From the NCBI RefSeq assembly GCF_015319355.1, contig NZ_JADILU010000002.1:372001-436000 (forward strand): a stretch of DNA of 64,000 nucleotides, read 5' to 3'. The first letter of the stretch is position 1. Each line of letters starts with the position of its first letter. The position numbers and the translations under genes are program-made. Below the pieces are notes generated by a model, which was not told the DNA's origin, did not search any database, and saw only the letters and a program-made list of their open reading frames with translations. Shown here piece by piece: positions 54,101 through 62,162 of the stretch. The DNA is from Psychroserpens luteus (GTDB lineage: Bacteria > Bacteroidota > Bacteroidia > Flavobacteriales > Flavobacteriaceae).

Positions 54101-57100
54101 ATAACTCTGCTGAGGATAGTGTAGAAGTAACTGTTAGCGAATTACCAATTGCAAATGCTGGAGATGATGTTGAAACTTGTTCTGGAAATGTAACTACATT
54201 AACAGCCTCAGGAGGTTCAACCTACCTTTGGAGTACAGGAGAAACAACAGAAACCATCACAGTAAATCCTAATACAACTACAATTTATACAGTAGAAGTA
54301 TTTGAAAATAATTGTTCAAGTACAGATGATATTATTGTTACAGTAAATGATTTACCAGAAACAAACGCAGGTAATGATGTCTCAATCTTTGAAGGTGATT
54401 CTACAACATTAACAGCGTCAGGAGCAGATTCTTATGTTTGGAGTACAGGAGAAACAACAACAAGTATTACAGTGAGTCCAACGAGTACAACAACATATAC
54501 AGTAACAGGTAATACTAATGGATGTGAATTTGAAGATAATGTAATTGTTACTTTAATCTCAGATGATGTTACAGCAAACGCTGGAGATGATATCGAAATT
54601 TGCTTCGGAAATGTAACAACTTTAACAGTAACTGGAGGAACAACATATTTATGGAGCACAGGAGAAACAACAGCATCTATAGAAGTCTCTCCAACAGATA
54701 CAACAACATATACAGTGACCGCATATAGTATCTCAGGAAATAACTCTGCTGAGGATAGTGTAGAAGTAACTGTTAGCGAATTACCAATTGCAAATGCAGG
54801 AAATGATGTTGAGATTTGCTCTGGAAATGTAACTACATTAACAGCCTCAGGAGGTTCAACCTATCTTTGGAGTACAGGAGAAACAACAGAAACCATCACC
54901 GTAAACCCTAATACAACTACAATTTATGCAGTAGAAGTATTTGAAAATAATTGTTCAAGTTTAGATCAAGTTCAAGTTACAGTTAATGCATTACCATCAA
55001 CAAATGCTGGAAGTAATGTTTCAATAATAGAAGGTGAGTCAACAACATTAACAGCAACTGGTGCAGATTCTTATGTATGGAACACAGGTGAAATCACACA
55101 AAGTATCACTGTGAGTCCAACAAATACAACAACCTATACAGTAATAGGGAATTCTAATGGATGTGAATTTAGTGATAATGTTATCGTTTCCGTAGGTGCA
55201 GAAGTAGTTAATGCCAATGCAGGAGATGATGTAGCAATTTGCTCTGGGAATGTAATAACTTTAACAGCCTCAGGAGGTTCAACTTACCTTTGGAATACAG
55301 GAGAAACAACAGCAAGTATTACAGTAAACCCAAGTCAAACAACAACCTATACAGTTACAGCTTTTAATGAAGCGCAAACAGCATCTGATGACGATAGTGT
55401 AATAGTGACAATAAACGAATTACCAGAAACTTACGGAGGAAATGATGTTTCAATAACAGAAGGAGATTCTACAATATTAACAGCAACTGGAGCAGATTCA
55501 TATGTATGGAGTACAGGTGAAACAACCCAAAGTATCACAGTAAGTCCAACAAGTTCAACAATCTATTCAGTAACAGGGAATTCTAATGGATGTGAATCTA
55601 GTGATGACGTTATCGTTTCCGTAGAAACAGAAAATGTAAACGCTAATGCAGGAGCAGATGTTGCAATATGTAATGGAGAAAGTACAATACTTACAGCAGC
55701 TGGAGGAGCAACATATTTATGGAATACCGGTGAAACTACTCAAACGATAGAGGTATCTCCAACAACAACGACAACATATATTTTTACAGCATTTAATACA
55801 AATGGGACTGAGTCAGATGATGACAGTGTTACAGTTACAGTTAATGAAATCCCTATTGCAAATGCAGGAAATGATGTTGCAATTTGCTTCGGAAATTCTA
55901 CAACTTTGTCAGCTTCTGGAGGTACAACTTACCTTTGGAACACTGGAGAAACAACTCAAAATATTAATGTAAGTCCAAATAATACAACAACATATTCAGT
56001 AGAAGTATTTACAAATAATTGTTCTAGTACTGATGATGTTATTGTTTTAGTAAACGAATTACCAGAAACTAATGCAGGAAATGATGTTTCAATTACAGAA
56101 GGTGACTCTACAATTCTAGTCGCTTCTGGAGCAGATTCTTATATATGGAGTACAGGAGAAACAACCACAAGTATTTCAGTGAATCCTATTTTAACAACGA
56201 CATATACAGTTACTGGTATCTCTAATGGATGTGAATCTATTGATGATGTAATTGTTATTGTAGAGCCATTTATTTATACTGCAAGTGCTGGTGCAAATCA
56301 AACGATTTGCAATGGATATGAAACAACACTTACAGCGAGTGCTGGTGATAGTTATTTATGGAGTACAGGTGAGACGACACAAAGTATTACGGTTAACCCA
56401 ACTAATACACAAACTTATACAGTTACTGTTTATGAAGGGGACTATCAAGCTGAGGCTGAGGTTGAGGTTGGTGTAAATCCTAATCCAAATGTTGTTATTT
56501 TAAATGGAGATGATGTTATAATTTTAGAAGGAGAATTTATTACACTCTCTGCATCTGGAGCTAACACGTATTCATGGAACAATGGAGCAACACAGCCAAA
56601 CATTGCTGTTAGTCCGTCAATTACCACAACATATGAAGTAACAGGATTTATTAATAACTGTGAAGATACCAAAGCGGTTATTGTAAATGTTTTAGAAATA
56701 GTTCAAGCAGATGCTGGTGAGGATTTAATTATCTGTAATGAAGAGATTGTAACGCTTACAGCAAACGGAGGTGATGAGTATTTATGGAGTAATGGAGAAA
56801 CAACTCAAAGTATAGAAGTCTCTCCAGATGTGGATACAGAATATTCTGTTTTGGTTTACAATGCTTTAGATAGTGATGAAGATACAATTATGGTTTTCGT
56901 TGAAGAATGTAATACTATTGAATTTCCTATTGAAAGTGAAACGTTTGATTTTATGATCTATCAAGATCCAACAACAGATATTTTGAATGTTCGAATAGAT
57001 GGTTTACAATCTGTGACTGCTAAAGGATATTCTATTTATGATTTGTCAGGTAAAATAATTTATACCGAAATATTCAATCAATCTGAAATGCAAGATCAGA

Positions 57101-57207
57101 CTCAAATGACAAGAGCATTAGATGTATCAACCTATTCTAGAGGTATCTATATTGCTAAGTTAATTTATGATGATACGAGTTTAATAAAGAAAATCCCAAT
57201 ACGATAA
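51187..57207 (+). CDS. T9SS-exported pectate-lyase-like beta-helix protein with 20 repeats
   Basis: A 2006-residue protein. A signal peptide (hydrophobic core CSILLFVLFVVIP, ending near TSLFSQ) precedes a right-handed beta-helix domain of pectate lyase type (about 38-420; TGGRGKPIYTVTNLNNAGPG, IAGQTAPEGG, YIIDHCSFAWGTDESVD). A calcium-type D/N-rich segment follows (DTDNDGMPDAWE, about 436-480). About 20 repeats of roughly 70 residues, each with a Y-[LV]-W-[SN]-[TN]-G-E-T-T core, span about 499-1905. The last 90 residues form a type A T9SS sorting domain (IYDLSGKIIY, YSRGIYIAKL). It is probably a secreted, possibly surface-attached polysaccharide lyase or binding protein. Substrate unknown; it diverges from the EPS locus. 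Confidence 0.85.
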   Translation: MISKSPIYHSNGIKIYCSILLFVLFVVIPTSLFSQDLAFPTATGAGAYATGGRGKPIYTVTNLNNAGPGSFRQCLEDTKLTDGGIITFAVSGTINLTSQIYFYNQDNITIAGQTAPEGGITVANYRLRFQNVNNLIMRYIRLRPAYAAYPASEIDSFEIFQSSNYIIDHCSFAWGTDESVDSGIGNTYTWQRNIFAESKTGMIMGAESNVSYDLSFNNNLFYHCSHRFPNWSSDGRVDVINNVVWNWRSRMSVPGGGFEVNHINNYYVHYTSNPVPDIDVRGMLWYPNTTNFPTIYTNGNYVSDVLTDPNADNWFLWRFRFNPTGTIYSGAGNESPLTTDFKTLTPFPQLGREINIKSAVETLENITLNVGSNARLDELGYKFEEIDFVDNEYLTNVQNGNIVPYTQDNVLETQYHDDFLDSVSSTPINSHPNDYDTDNDGMPDAWEFNRFGNLNNNGQSDTDSTGYTDVEDYLNGVDSDSQDPQGNEVIITSQDEDDVLCEGESTILTASGADSYEWNSGETSASLEIIPNVTTTYTVTGTHSDGSTTEAEITITVNQNPIANAGEDIDTCLGSPVTLTATGGTSYLWNNGATTASIDVNPNSTTTYIVEVFENTCSSTDQVIVTVNEIPVVDAGEDQTIFEGESATLTATGADSYVWSTGETTESITVNPLLETSYFVTGTTNTCENTDTVTVFLLDDGVNANAGVDTEICIGESTTLTATGGTTYLWSTGETTASIEVSPIEITTYTVTVYSVSGNNSEDDSVIVSVNELPIANTGDDVEICSGNATTLTASGGSTYLWSTGETTETITVTPSATTIYTVEVFENSCSSTDDIIVTVNDLPETNAGNDVSIFEGDSTTLTASGADSYVWSTGETTTSITVSPTSTTTYTVTGNTNGCEFEDNVIVTLISDDVTANAGDDIEICFGNVTTLTVTGGTTYLWSTGETTASIEVSPTDTTTYTVTAYSISGNNSAEDSVEVTVSELPIANAGDDVETCSGNVTTLTASGGSTYLWSTGETTETITVNPNTTTIYTVEVFENNCSSTDDIIVTVNDLPETNAGNDVSIFEGDSTTLTASGADSYVWSTGETTTSITVSPTSTTTYTVTGNTNGCEFEDNVIVTLISDDVTANAGDDIEICFGNVTTLTVTGGTTYLWSTGETTASIEVSPTDTTTYTVTAYSISGNNSAEDSVEVTVSELPIANAGNDVEICSGNVTTLTASGGSTYLWSTGETTETITVNPNTTTIYAVEVFENNCSSLDQVQVTVNALPSTNAGSNVSIIEGESTTLTATGADSYVWNTGEITQSITVSPTNTTTYTVIGNSNGCEFSDNVIVSVGAEVVNANAGDDVAICSGNVITLTASGGSTYLWNTGETTASITVNPSQTTTYTVTAFNEAQTASDDDSVIVTINELPETYGGNDVSITEGDSTILTATGADSYVWSTGETTQSITVSPTSSTIYSVTGNSNGCESSDDVIVSVETENVNANAGADVAICNGESTILTAAGGATYLWNTGETTQTIEVSPTTTTTYIFTAFNTNGTESDDDSVTVTVNEIPIANAGNDVAICFGNSTTLSASGGTTYLWNTGETTQNINVSPNNTTTYSVEVFTNNCSSTDDVIVLVNELPETNAGNDVSITEGDSTILVASGADSYIWSTGETTTSISVNPILTTTYTVTGISNGCESIDDVIVIVEPFIYTASAGANQTICNGYETTLTASAGDSYLWSTGETTQSITVNPTNTQTYTVTVYEGDYQAEAEVEVGVNPNPNVVILNGDDVIILEGEFITLSASGANTYSWNNGATQPNIAVSPSITTTYEVTGFINNCEDTKAVIVNVLEIVQADAGEDLIICNEEIVTLTANGGDEYLWSNGETTQSIEVSPDVDTEYSVLVYNALDSDEDTIMVFVEECNTIEFPIESETFDFMIYQDPTTDILNVRIDGLQSVTAKGYSIYDLSGKIIYTEIFNQSEMQDQTQMTRALDVSTYSRGIYIAKLIYDDTSLIKKIPIR
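52681..56900 (+). repeat. Array of about 20 Ig/PKD-like repeats within the T9SS cargo gene
   Basis: The coding region holds 20 copies of a unit whose core reads [TS]xYLWSTGETTxSIxV. Units fall into recurring types (DSYVW, STYLW, TTYLW), indicating higher-order duplication of a three-unit block near the middle. Antisense frames in this region are repeat artefacts. Confidence 0.8.
53673..54797 (+). repeat. Recent 639-bp tandem duplication, 486 bp identical
   Basis: Bases 53673-54158 and 54312-54797 are identical by eye, at an offset of 639 bp (213 codons, three repeat units). The first mismatches are at 53672/54311 and 54159/54798. Such identity inside otherwise diverged repeats means recent unequal crossover or gene conversion. 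Confidence 0.85.
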
Positions 57208-57237
57208 AATAAGAGTTAGTTTTTTAATTAGATTGGT

Positions 57238-57278
57238 AAACCATTATTAGCGCTATATGCTAGTAATGGTTTTTTTTT
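57238..57278 (+). terminator. Intrinsic terminator after the T9SS cargo gene
   Basis: The arms AAACCATTA and TAATGGTTT (57238-57246 and 57264-57272) form a stem with further inner pairs, followed by a run of T residues up to 57278. It lies about 30 bp after the stop codon. Confidence 0.75.
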
Positions 57279-57450
57279 ATTAAATTGTCATTTATGCGAA
57301 GTGAATGTAGAAATCTATGTGCTTTTAAAAACTCCTACCTATCAAAGGAAAGACAGTGCTAACTGAAAAGTTTTTAGAAATTTAATTTTAAAAAACACCC
57401 AAGAAAAGTATAGACTAAAGTTGTTTTTATAGAAGCTAAGAATAGTTGTT

Positions 57451-57822
57451 CTATTTTATTATAATAGATTGTATCGTAGCACTAGAATCACAATTCTTGA
57501 CCCATAATTCTATGTCTTTATCTTCAAATTCGTTTTCTAAAAGATAGACTTTGCAGGAGTCTGCTTTGGTGTCACTTTCAGAAAAGTTAACACTACTAGT
57601 TTTTATTAATTCTGAAACTTTAAGTGTATCCAAACTATAATTTTGCATGGCTAGTTGCGTGTCTTCAGAATAGAAACGCTTTTTTATAGAAATATTCTTT
57701 ATAGTTCTTGCGTTTGGACCATAAGAACAAGATGTTTTTTTTCCGCCTAAAAAAAAGGCTAATAAAACGAGTCCTATGGAGAATCCTCCCAAATAGTAAC
57801 CTATTCGATGTAGTAGTTTCAT
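57451..57822 (-). CDS. Small single-pass membrane protein of unknown function
   Basis: 123 residues: a short basic N-terminus, one transmembrane helix (GYYLGGFSIGLVLLAFFLGG, about 8-27), then a soluble part beginning KKTSCSYGPNART. It resembles small proteins I recall next to alanine dehydrogenase in other Flavobacteriaceae, possibly annotated as DUF4258, but I cannot confirm that. It starts 19 bp after the stop of the alanine dehydrogenase gene, so the two are probably co-transcribed. No enzymatic motif is visible. Confidence 0.6.
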   Translation of the reverse strand: MKLLHRIGYYLGGFSIGLVLLAFFLGGKKTSCSYGPNARTIKNISIKKRFYSEDTQLAMQNYSLDTLKVSELIKTSSVNFSESDTKADSCKVYLLENEFEDKDIELWVKNCDSSATIQSIIIK

Positions 57823-57841
57823 AACAATGTGTAGTATTTAT

Positions 57842-59041
57842 TTAGAAAATTAACAGGTTAACATCGCTGCAGTCTAAATCAAACCAATTGGCTACAGATT
57901 TGTTGGTTAAAATTCCGTGGTAAAAATACAACCCATTTTTTAAACCACGATCAAAACGAATGGCATTTTCTATACCACCATCTTCGGCAATCTTTAAAAG
58001 GTAAGGTGTAAATATGTTACTTAGGGAAACAGAAGCAGATCTAGAGTATCGTGCAGGAATATTTGGCACACAATAATGAGTCACACCATTATAGTCAAAT
58101 GTTGGCTTATCATGATTGGTAACTTCACTAGTTTCAAAACAGCCACCCATATCTATACTTACATCAATCACCACAGATCCAGATTTCATAGTATTTACCA
58201 TAGCTTCTGTAACTATAATAGGTGAGCGGTTATTACCACGTACAGCACCAATGGCGACATCACAGCGTTTTAAAGCTTTTAATAAATTTTTTGGTTGAAT
58301 TGTTGAGGTATATAAAGTACGACCTAAATTAGATTGTACGCAACGTAATTTGGTGATAGAATTATCAAAAATTTTAACATTTGCTCCAAGACCAATTGCT
58401 GATCGCGCAGCAAACTCACCAACGGTTCCTGCACCTATAATAACAACTTCGGTTGGTGGAACTCCACTTATGTTTCCAAACATGAGTCCGTTTCCTCCAT
58501 TGATATTAGATAACAGCTCAGAAGCTATTAATATAGAAGCTGTACCAGCAATCTCACTTAATGAGCGTACTGCAGGATAAGCACCATCTTCATCTTTTAT
58601 AAATTCAAACGCTAATGCAGTAATGCGTTTTGATGCCAACGCTTGAAAATAACTTTTGCTTTGTGTTTTAAGTTGTAGTGCAGATATTAATAAGGTTTGA
58701 GGATTTATTAATTTAATTTCATCAATAGAAGGTGGCTCTACCTTTAATAAAATTGGGCAGGAGAATACCTTTGCAGTATCTTTTGTGACTTCTGCTCCAG
58801 CTTCACTATATGCTTTATCTTTAAAATTAGCACCTTCTCCAGCGCCAGACTCAAACATTACACGATGACCATTAGACACCAATGCATGAACTGCATCTGG
58901 TGTTAGACATACACGTTTTTCTTGAAAATGGGTTTCTTTTGGGATTCCTATAAATAAATCACCTTTCTTTTTGTAGACTTCTAATGTCTCTTCTTGAGGT
59001 AATAATTGTGCTTTTGTAAAAGGAGATAATGATTCGCTCAT
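57842..59041 (-). CDS. ald: Alanine dehydrogenase
   Basis: A 399-residue protein of the alanine dehydrogenase/PNT family. Motifs: FIGIPKETHFQEKRVCLTPD (substrate side), SEIAGTASILIASELL, the NAD-binding VVIIGAGTVGEFAARSA (about 195-211), GSVVIDVSIDMGGCFET and HYCVPNIPARYSRSASVSLS. It interconverts alanine with pyruvate and ammonia using NAD. The N-terminus carries about 25 extra residues compared with the classical Bacillus enzyme. The small membrane-protein gene follows within 19 bp. Confidence 0.87.
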   Translation of the reverse strand: MSESLSPFTKAQLLPQEETLEVYKKKGDLFIGIPKETHFQEKRVCLTPDAVHALVSNGHRVMFESGAGEGANFKDKAYSEAGAEVTKDTAKVFSCPILLKVEPPSIDEIKLINPQTLLISALQLKTQSKSYFQALASKRITALAFEFIKDEDGAYPAVRSLSEIAGTASILIASELLSNINGGNGLMFGNISGVPPTEVVIIGAGTVGEFAARSAIGLGANVKIFDNSITKLRCVQSNLGRTLYTSTIQPKNLLKALKRCDVAIGAVRGNNRSPIIVTEAMVNTMKSGSVVIDVSIDMGGCFETSEVTNHDKPTFDYNGVTHYCVPNIPARYSRSASVSLSNIFTPYLLKIAEDGGIENAIRFDRGLKNGLYFYHGILTNKSVANWFDLDCSDVNLLIF

Positions 59042-59110
59042 TGAATTTTTAATTGGTAACTCAAATTACAAATAATTATTTGATTAATACAAGTAAGAGT
59101 AGGATTCAAA

Positions 59111-59665
59111 TTAAAAATATTGCTTAATCGTACCCCAAACCCCTTTAGGCTTCATCATAAATTCTTCTTCCAACTCTTGCATTGATTTATCTGCATAGTT
59201 AATTTTATTAAACATTTTTGCCCTAATCAAATATATTGAAGGAATAATTATAGCCATTATTGGTAACATATAGATTAGATCAAAGTTGTCAAAGAATATA
59301 ACATCTTCATTGATAGTTCCAATCAATTGATATGTAAACATTGCAATTGGAACTAGAATAGAATGATACCACCAGTGGCGACATGTAAAGAACCATATAA
59401 ATAAAAGGAATAATGGGATGAGTTTAGTCATTATCATCCAGAAACTTGTTCTTACATCTTCATAAAAACCACTGTTATATGTAAAAAGGAAATTTTCCCA
59501 AACTTTAGTATCTGGAAAGTAAATATAAGAATAGAAAAAAATGGGAGTTATAGATATTAAAACACCTATTATACTCCCATTAATTATAAGTTTAGAATTG
59601 CTTCTCTTATCCGTGTGTTGGAATTTTAACTTTTCTTTTGTCGATTTCTGTTTTTGTTTGTCCAT
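59111..59665 (-). CDS. Uncharacterised integral membrane protein
   Basis: 184 residues with a basic, hydrophilic N-terminus (KQKQKSTKEKLKFQ) and four hydrophobic segments (about 29-47, 73-91, 99-115, 128-146). The tail is charged and ends KGVWGTIKQYF. I recognise no family. Its first codons overlap the 3' end of the small secreted-peptide gene at 59607-59750 by 59 bp in another frame, so the two are likely translationally coupled. It ends 69 bp before the ald start. Confidence 0.6.
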   Translation of the reverse strand: MDKQKQKSTKEKLKFQHTDKRSNSKLIINGSIIGVLISITPIFFYSYIYFPDTKVWENFLFTYNSGFYEDVRTSFWMIMTKLIPLFLLFIWFFTCRHWWYHSILVPIAMFTYQLIGTINEDVIFFDNFDLIYMLPIMAIIIPSIYLIRAKMFNKINYADKSMQELEEEFMMKPKGVWGTIKQYF

Positions 59666-59750
59666 CTAAGTTGATTAAATCAGTTGCATGAGCAGTAAAT
59701 AACATTCCTCCGAAAATCGCAATCGCGATAACATACTTTTTAGTTTTCAT
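59607..59750 (-). CDS. Secreted or membrane-anchored micro-protein (47 residues)
   Basis: The ATG at 59750 gives 47 codons: a signal-like N-terminus (KTKKYVIAIAIFGGMLFTAH, cleavage plausible after THAHA-type residues near 23) and a short polar tail (TDLINLDGQTKTEIDKRKVK, then IPTHG). A -7 box lies 31 bp upstream. The stop lies inside the next gene's start region (59-bp overlap). Short flavobacterial peptides with such KIPT-G ends seem familiar, but I cannot name a family. Being short, it could be a chance frame; the promoter and signal-like sequence favour a real gene. Confidence 0.5.
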   Translation of the reverse strand: MKTKKYVIAIAIFGGMLFTAHATDLINLDGQTKTEIDKRKVKIPTHG

Positions 59751-59780
59751 AATTATAAGGGATTAAATTAATTAATTATT

Positions 59781-59788
59781 CAAATATA
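59781..59788 (-). promoter_or_regulatory. Candidate -7 box for the micro-protein/membrane-protein pair
   Basis: The minus strand reads TATATTTG, a full TAnnTTTG match, 31 bp before the ATG at 59750. A -33 TTG is not obvious at 19-21 bp. Confidence 0.45.
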
Positions 59789-59908
59789 GTAATGCTCTAT
59801 ATATTAATTAGTTAAAACGAGTGTTAAAAAACACTCTAAAATCGTCTTACGATTACGGTTTTTCCGTAGTCTGTAACTATGATGCTGTGTGAGGTTGTTG
59901 ATTTATTT

Positions 59909-60373
59909 CTAAAATTTTGCTACTTTTTGCTGGTTTTGAGGGTTAATGTTATGATTTTGGCTCAGTTTGAGGATTCTTTCGGTTTTATTTTTATAAGAAA
60001 TTTCTATAATGTTAGCGTCTTCTGGTATCAAATTTTGAACATTTTGAGGCCATTCTATGAACACCCAATGTGATGTGTTTAGATAATCTTCAAAACCAAA
60101 ATTTAAAGCTTCTTCTTCATCACTAATTCTATACAAATCAAAATGATGTATAGAGTCATCTTTAGATTCATAATCATTAACAATAGAAAATGTTGGGCTA
60201 CTCACATCATCATCACTACCCAATAATTTTACTAAAGATTTTATAAGTGTTGTTTTACCAGCACCCATTTCTCCATAGAAAAGAATGGTTTTAGAAGATA
60301 CATGATTTAAGATTTGTTTTGCAACAGTCTCTATACCTTCAATTTGATAATCTAGTTCTAATAATTTAAACAT
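59909..60373 (-). CDS. tsaE: tRNA threonylcarbamoyladenosine biosynthesis ATPase TsaE
   Basis: A 154-residue ATPase with Walker A GEMGAGKTTLIKSL (about 35-48), switch region SSPTFSIVNDY, HHFDLYRISDEEEALNFGFE and FIEWP. TsaE works with TsaB and TsaD to make the t6A modification of ANN-decoding tRNAs. Length and motifs are standard. It lies between porX and the micro-protein gene, the same tsaE-porX neighbourhood I recall in other Bacteroidota. No promoter was recognised in the 177-bp gap upstream. Confidence 0.9.
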   Translation of the reverse strand: MFKLLELDYQIEGIETVAKQILNHVSSKTILFYGEMGAGKTTLIKSLVKLLGSDDDVSSPTFSIVNDYESKDDSIHHFDLYRISDEEEALNFGFEDYLNTSHWVFIEWPQNVQNLIPEDANIIEISYKNKTERILKLSQNHNINPQNQQKVAKF

Positions 60374-60550
60374 AATGTAATAGTCAAATCAGTTTATAGG
60401 CTGATTTAATCGCAATAATAAGCAATATTATTGATAAAAACTAGCAAAAAGTGTATTTCATCGGTTTTATTTGCATTACATGGATTGTAAACTTTTGAGT
60501 GTTAACTATAAAATATTATGTTCTCATGTTTCCGAAGAAAAAATAAATTT

Positions 60551-62104
60551 CTATTTAGGATTCATTACCACAAAAGGAATAATCATTTCTTCTAAAGAAA
60601 CTCCACCATGTTGATACGTATTTCTATAGTAACCTACGTAATGATTGTAATTATTTGGATACGCTAAGAAGTAATCACTCTTTGCGAATATAAAAGAACT
60701 ACTCATTGTAAGTGCTGGTAAATGAATGGATTTAGGGTCTTTGGCTACCATAACCTCTCGATCCTCATAAGTTAAGCTACGTCCAGTTTTATAACGCAAA
60801 TTCAAACTCGTATCACGATCTCCAATTACTTTAGAAGGATTTTTAACATTTATAGTGCCATGGTCTGTAGTAAGAATTAATTTAAACCCTAAATTTTGAG
60901 CTTGCTGAATCATCTCTAATAAAGGGGAATTCTTGAACCAACTCACTGTAAGAGAACGGTATGCTTTATCATTAGAGGCTAATTCTTTAACGACATCCAT
61001 TTCGGTTTTAGAATGTGAGAGCATGTCAACAAAATTGTAAACGATGACAGAAAGGTCATTATCCTTAAGTGTTTTAAAGTTTTCAACGAGTTTCTTTCCA
61101 GCTCTTAAATTTGTAATTTTATGATATGAGGTTTTTAGATTTTGTAATCCTAATCGTTTTAGTTGACCTTGTAAAAACTCATTTTCAAACAAGTTTTTTC
61201 CACCTTCATCGGTATCATTTTTCCATAATTTAGGATGTAGTCTTTCCATATCTAAAGGCGTTAACCCAGAGAATATTGCATTTCTAGCATATTGAGTCGC
61301 TGTTGGGAGAATACTATAAAATGGTTCTTCAGATACTTTTTTATAGTAATTATTAACGATAGGCTCAAAGGCTTTCCATTGATCATAACGTAAATTGTCT
61401 ATCACAATAAATAGCGTAGGTTGATCTGTACTCAACTCTGGCACTACTTTTTCTTTAAAAAGATTATGTGATAGAATTGGAGCATCAGAATTATGATCAA
61501 ACCAATCTTCATAATTTTTTTCAATAAACTTTCCAAATTGAAGATTAGCCTCATTTTTTTGTGATTCTAAAATCTCTGTCATGCCAACATCTTCAATATC
61601 TTCAAGTTGTAACTCCCAATAAACTAGTTTTTGGTACAAGTCGCTCCATTCTTCAAACGTATTGACCATAGCCATATCCATCGCTATTTTTCTAAACTCT
61701 TGTTGATAGTTTGAGGTTGTTTTTTCTGAAATGAGCCTCGAATGATCTAAGTTCTTTTTTAAACTCAATAAAATCTGGTTTGGGTTTACAGGCTTAATCA
61801 AATAATCGGCAATTTTATTACCAATAGCTTCTTCCATGATATATTCTTCCTCACTTTTAGTAATCATAACTACGGGAAGATTAGCACGACGCTCTTTAAT
61901 TTCATTCAAGGTTTCTAAACCTGTAAGTCCAGGCATATTCTCATCTAAAAACACAATATCAAAGTTGGTATCATCAATAATCTCAATGGCTTCTGTACCA
62001 CTTTGACAAGTTGTAACTTTATATTGCTTTTGTTCTAAAAAGATAATATGTGGTTTTAAAAGATCGATTTCATCGTCAACCCAAAGAATATTTATAGTGT
62101 TCAT
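60551..62104 (-). CDS. porX: PorX-type response regulator with PglZ domain
   Basis: 517 residues. An N-terminal receiver domain (ILWVDDEIDLLKPH; phosphoacceptor Asp54 in VFLDENMPG; Lys in YLIKPVNP) is followed by a linker of about 80 residues and a C-terminal PglZ/alkaline-phosphatase-like domain (LFIVIDNLRYDQW, ATQYARNAIFSG, LILTTDHGTI). This matches PorX, the two-component regulator needed for type IX secretion gene expression in Porphyromonas and Flavobacterium; its PglZ domain hydrolyses cyclic oligonucleotides or phosphodiesters in reported work. A CTTCGGAAA motif lies 14 bp after its stop. Confidence 0.9.
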   Translation of the reverse strand: MNTINILWVDDEIDLLKPHIIFLEQKQYKVTTCQSGTEAIEIIDDTNFDIVFLDENMPGLTGLETLNEIKERRANLPVVMITKSEEEYIMEEAIGNKIADYLIKPVNPNQILLSLKKNLDHSRLISEKTTSNYQQEFRKIAMDMAMVNTFEEWSDLYQKLVYWELQLEDIEDVGMTEILESQKNEANLQFGKFIEKNYEDWFDHNSDAPILSHNLFKEKVVPELSTDQPTLFIVIDNLRYDQWKAFEPIVNNYYKKVSEEPFYSILPTATQYARNAIFSGLTPLDMERLHPKLWKNDTDEGGKNLFENEFLQGQLKRLGLQNLKTSYHKITNLRAGKKLVENFKTLKDNDLSVIVYNFVDMLSHSKTEMDVVKELASNDKAYRSLTVSWFKNSPLLEMIQQAQNLGFKLILTTDHGTINVKNPSKVIGDRDTSLNLRYKTGRSLTYEDREVMVAKDPKSIHLPALTMSSSFIFAKSDYFLAYPNNYNHYVGYYRNTYQHGGVSLEEMIIPFVVMNPK

Positions 62105-62105
62105 G

Positions 62106-62113
62106 TATATTTG
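62106..62113 (+). promoter_or_regulatory. Candidate -7 box of the HD-domain gene
   Basis: The plus strand reads TATATTTG, a full TAnnTTTG match, 49 bp upstream of the TTG start and in the 58-bp spacer shared with the divergent porX gene. No clear -33 element is seen, since that position falls inside porX. Confidence 0.4.
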
Positions 62114-62162
62114 TTTATAATATTAATATGATACCATTGTATATGGTATAAAATTTTTCAGT

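Noticed and set aside
53217-54659. Several antisense open frames, two of them identical, in the repeat region of the secreted protein
   Set aside because: They are mirror images of the repeats (identical because of the 639-bp duplication), with no start signals or family features.
51900-56900. Regularly spaced repeats that could suggest a CRISPR array
   Set aside because: The repeats are in frame, about 210 bp apart, and encode Ig/PKD-like protein units; there are no short identical repeats with unique spacers and no cas genes.
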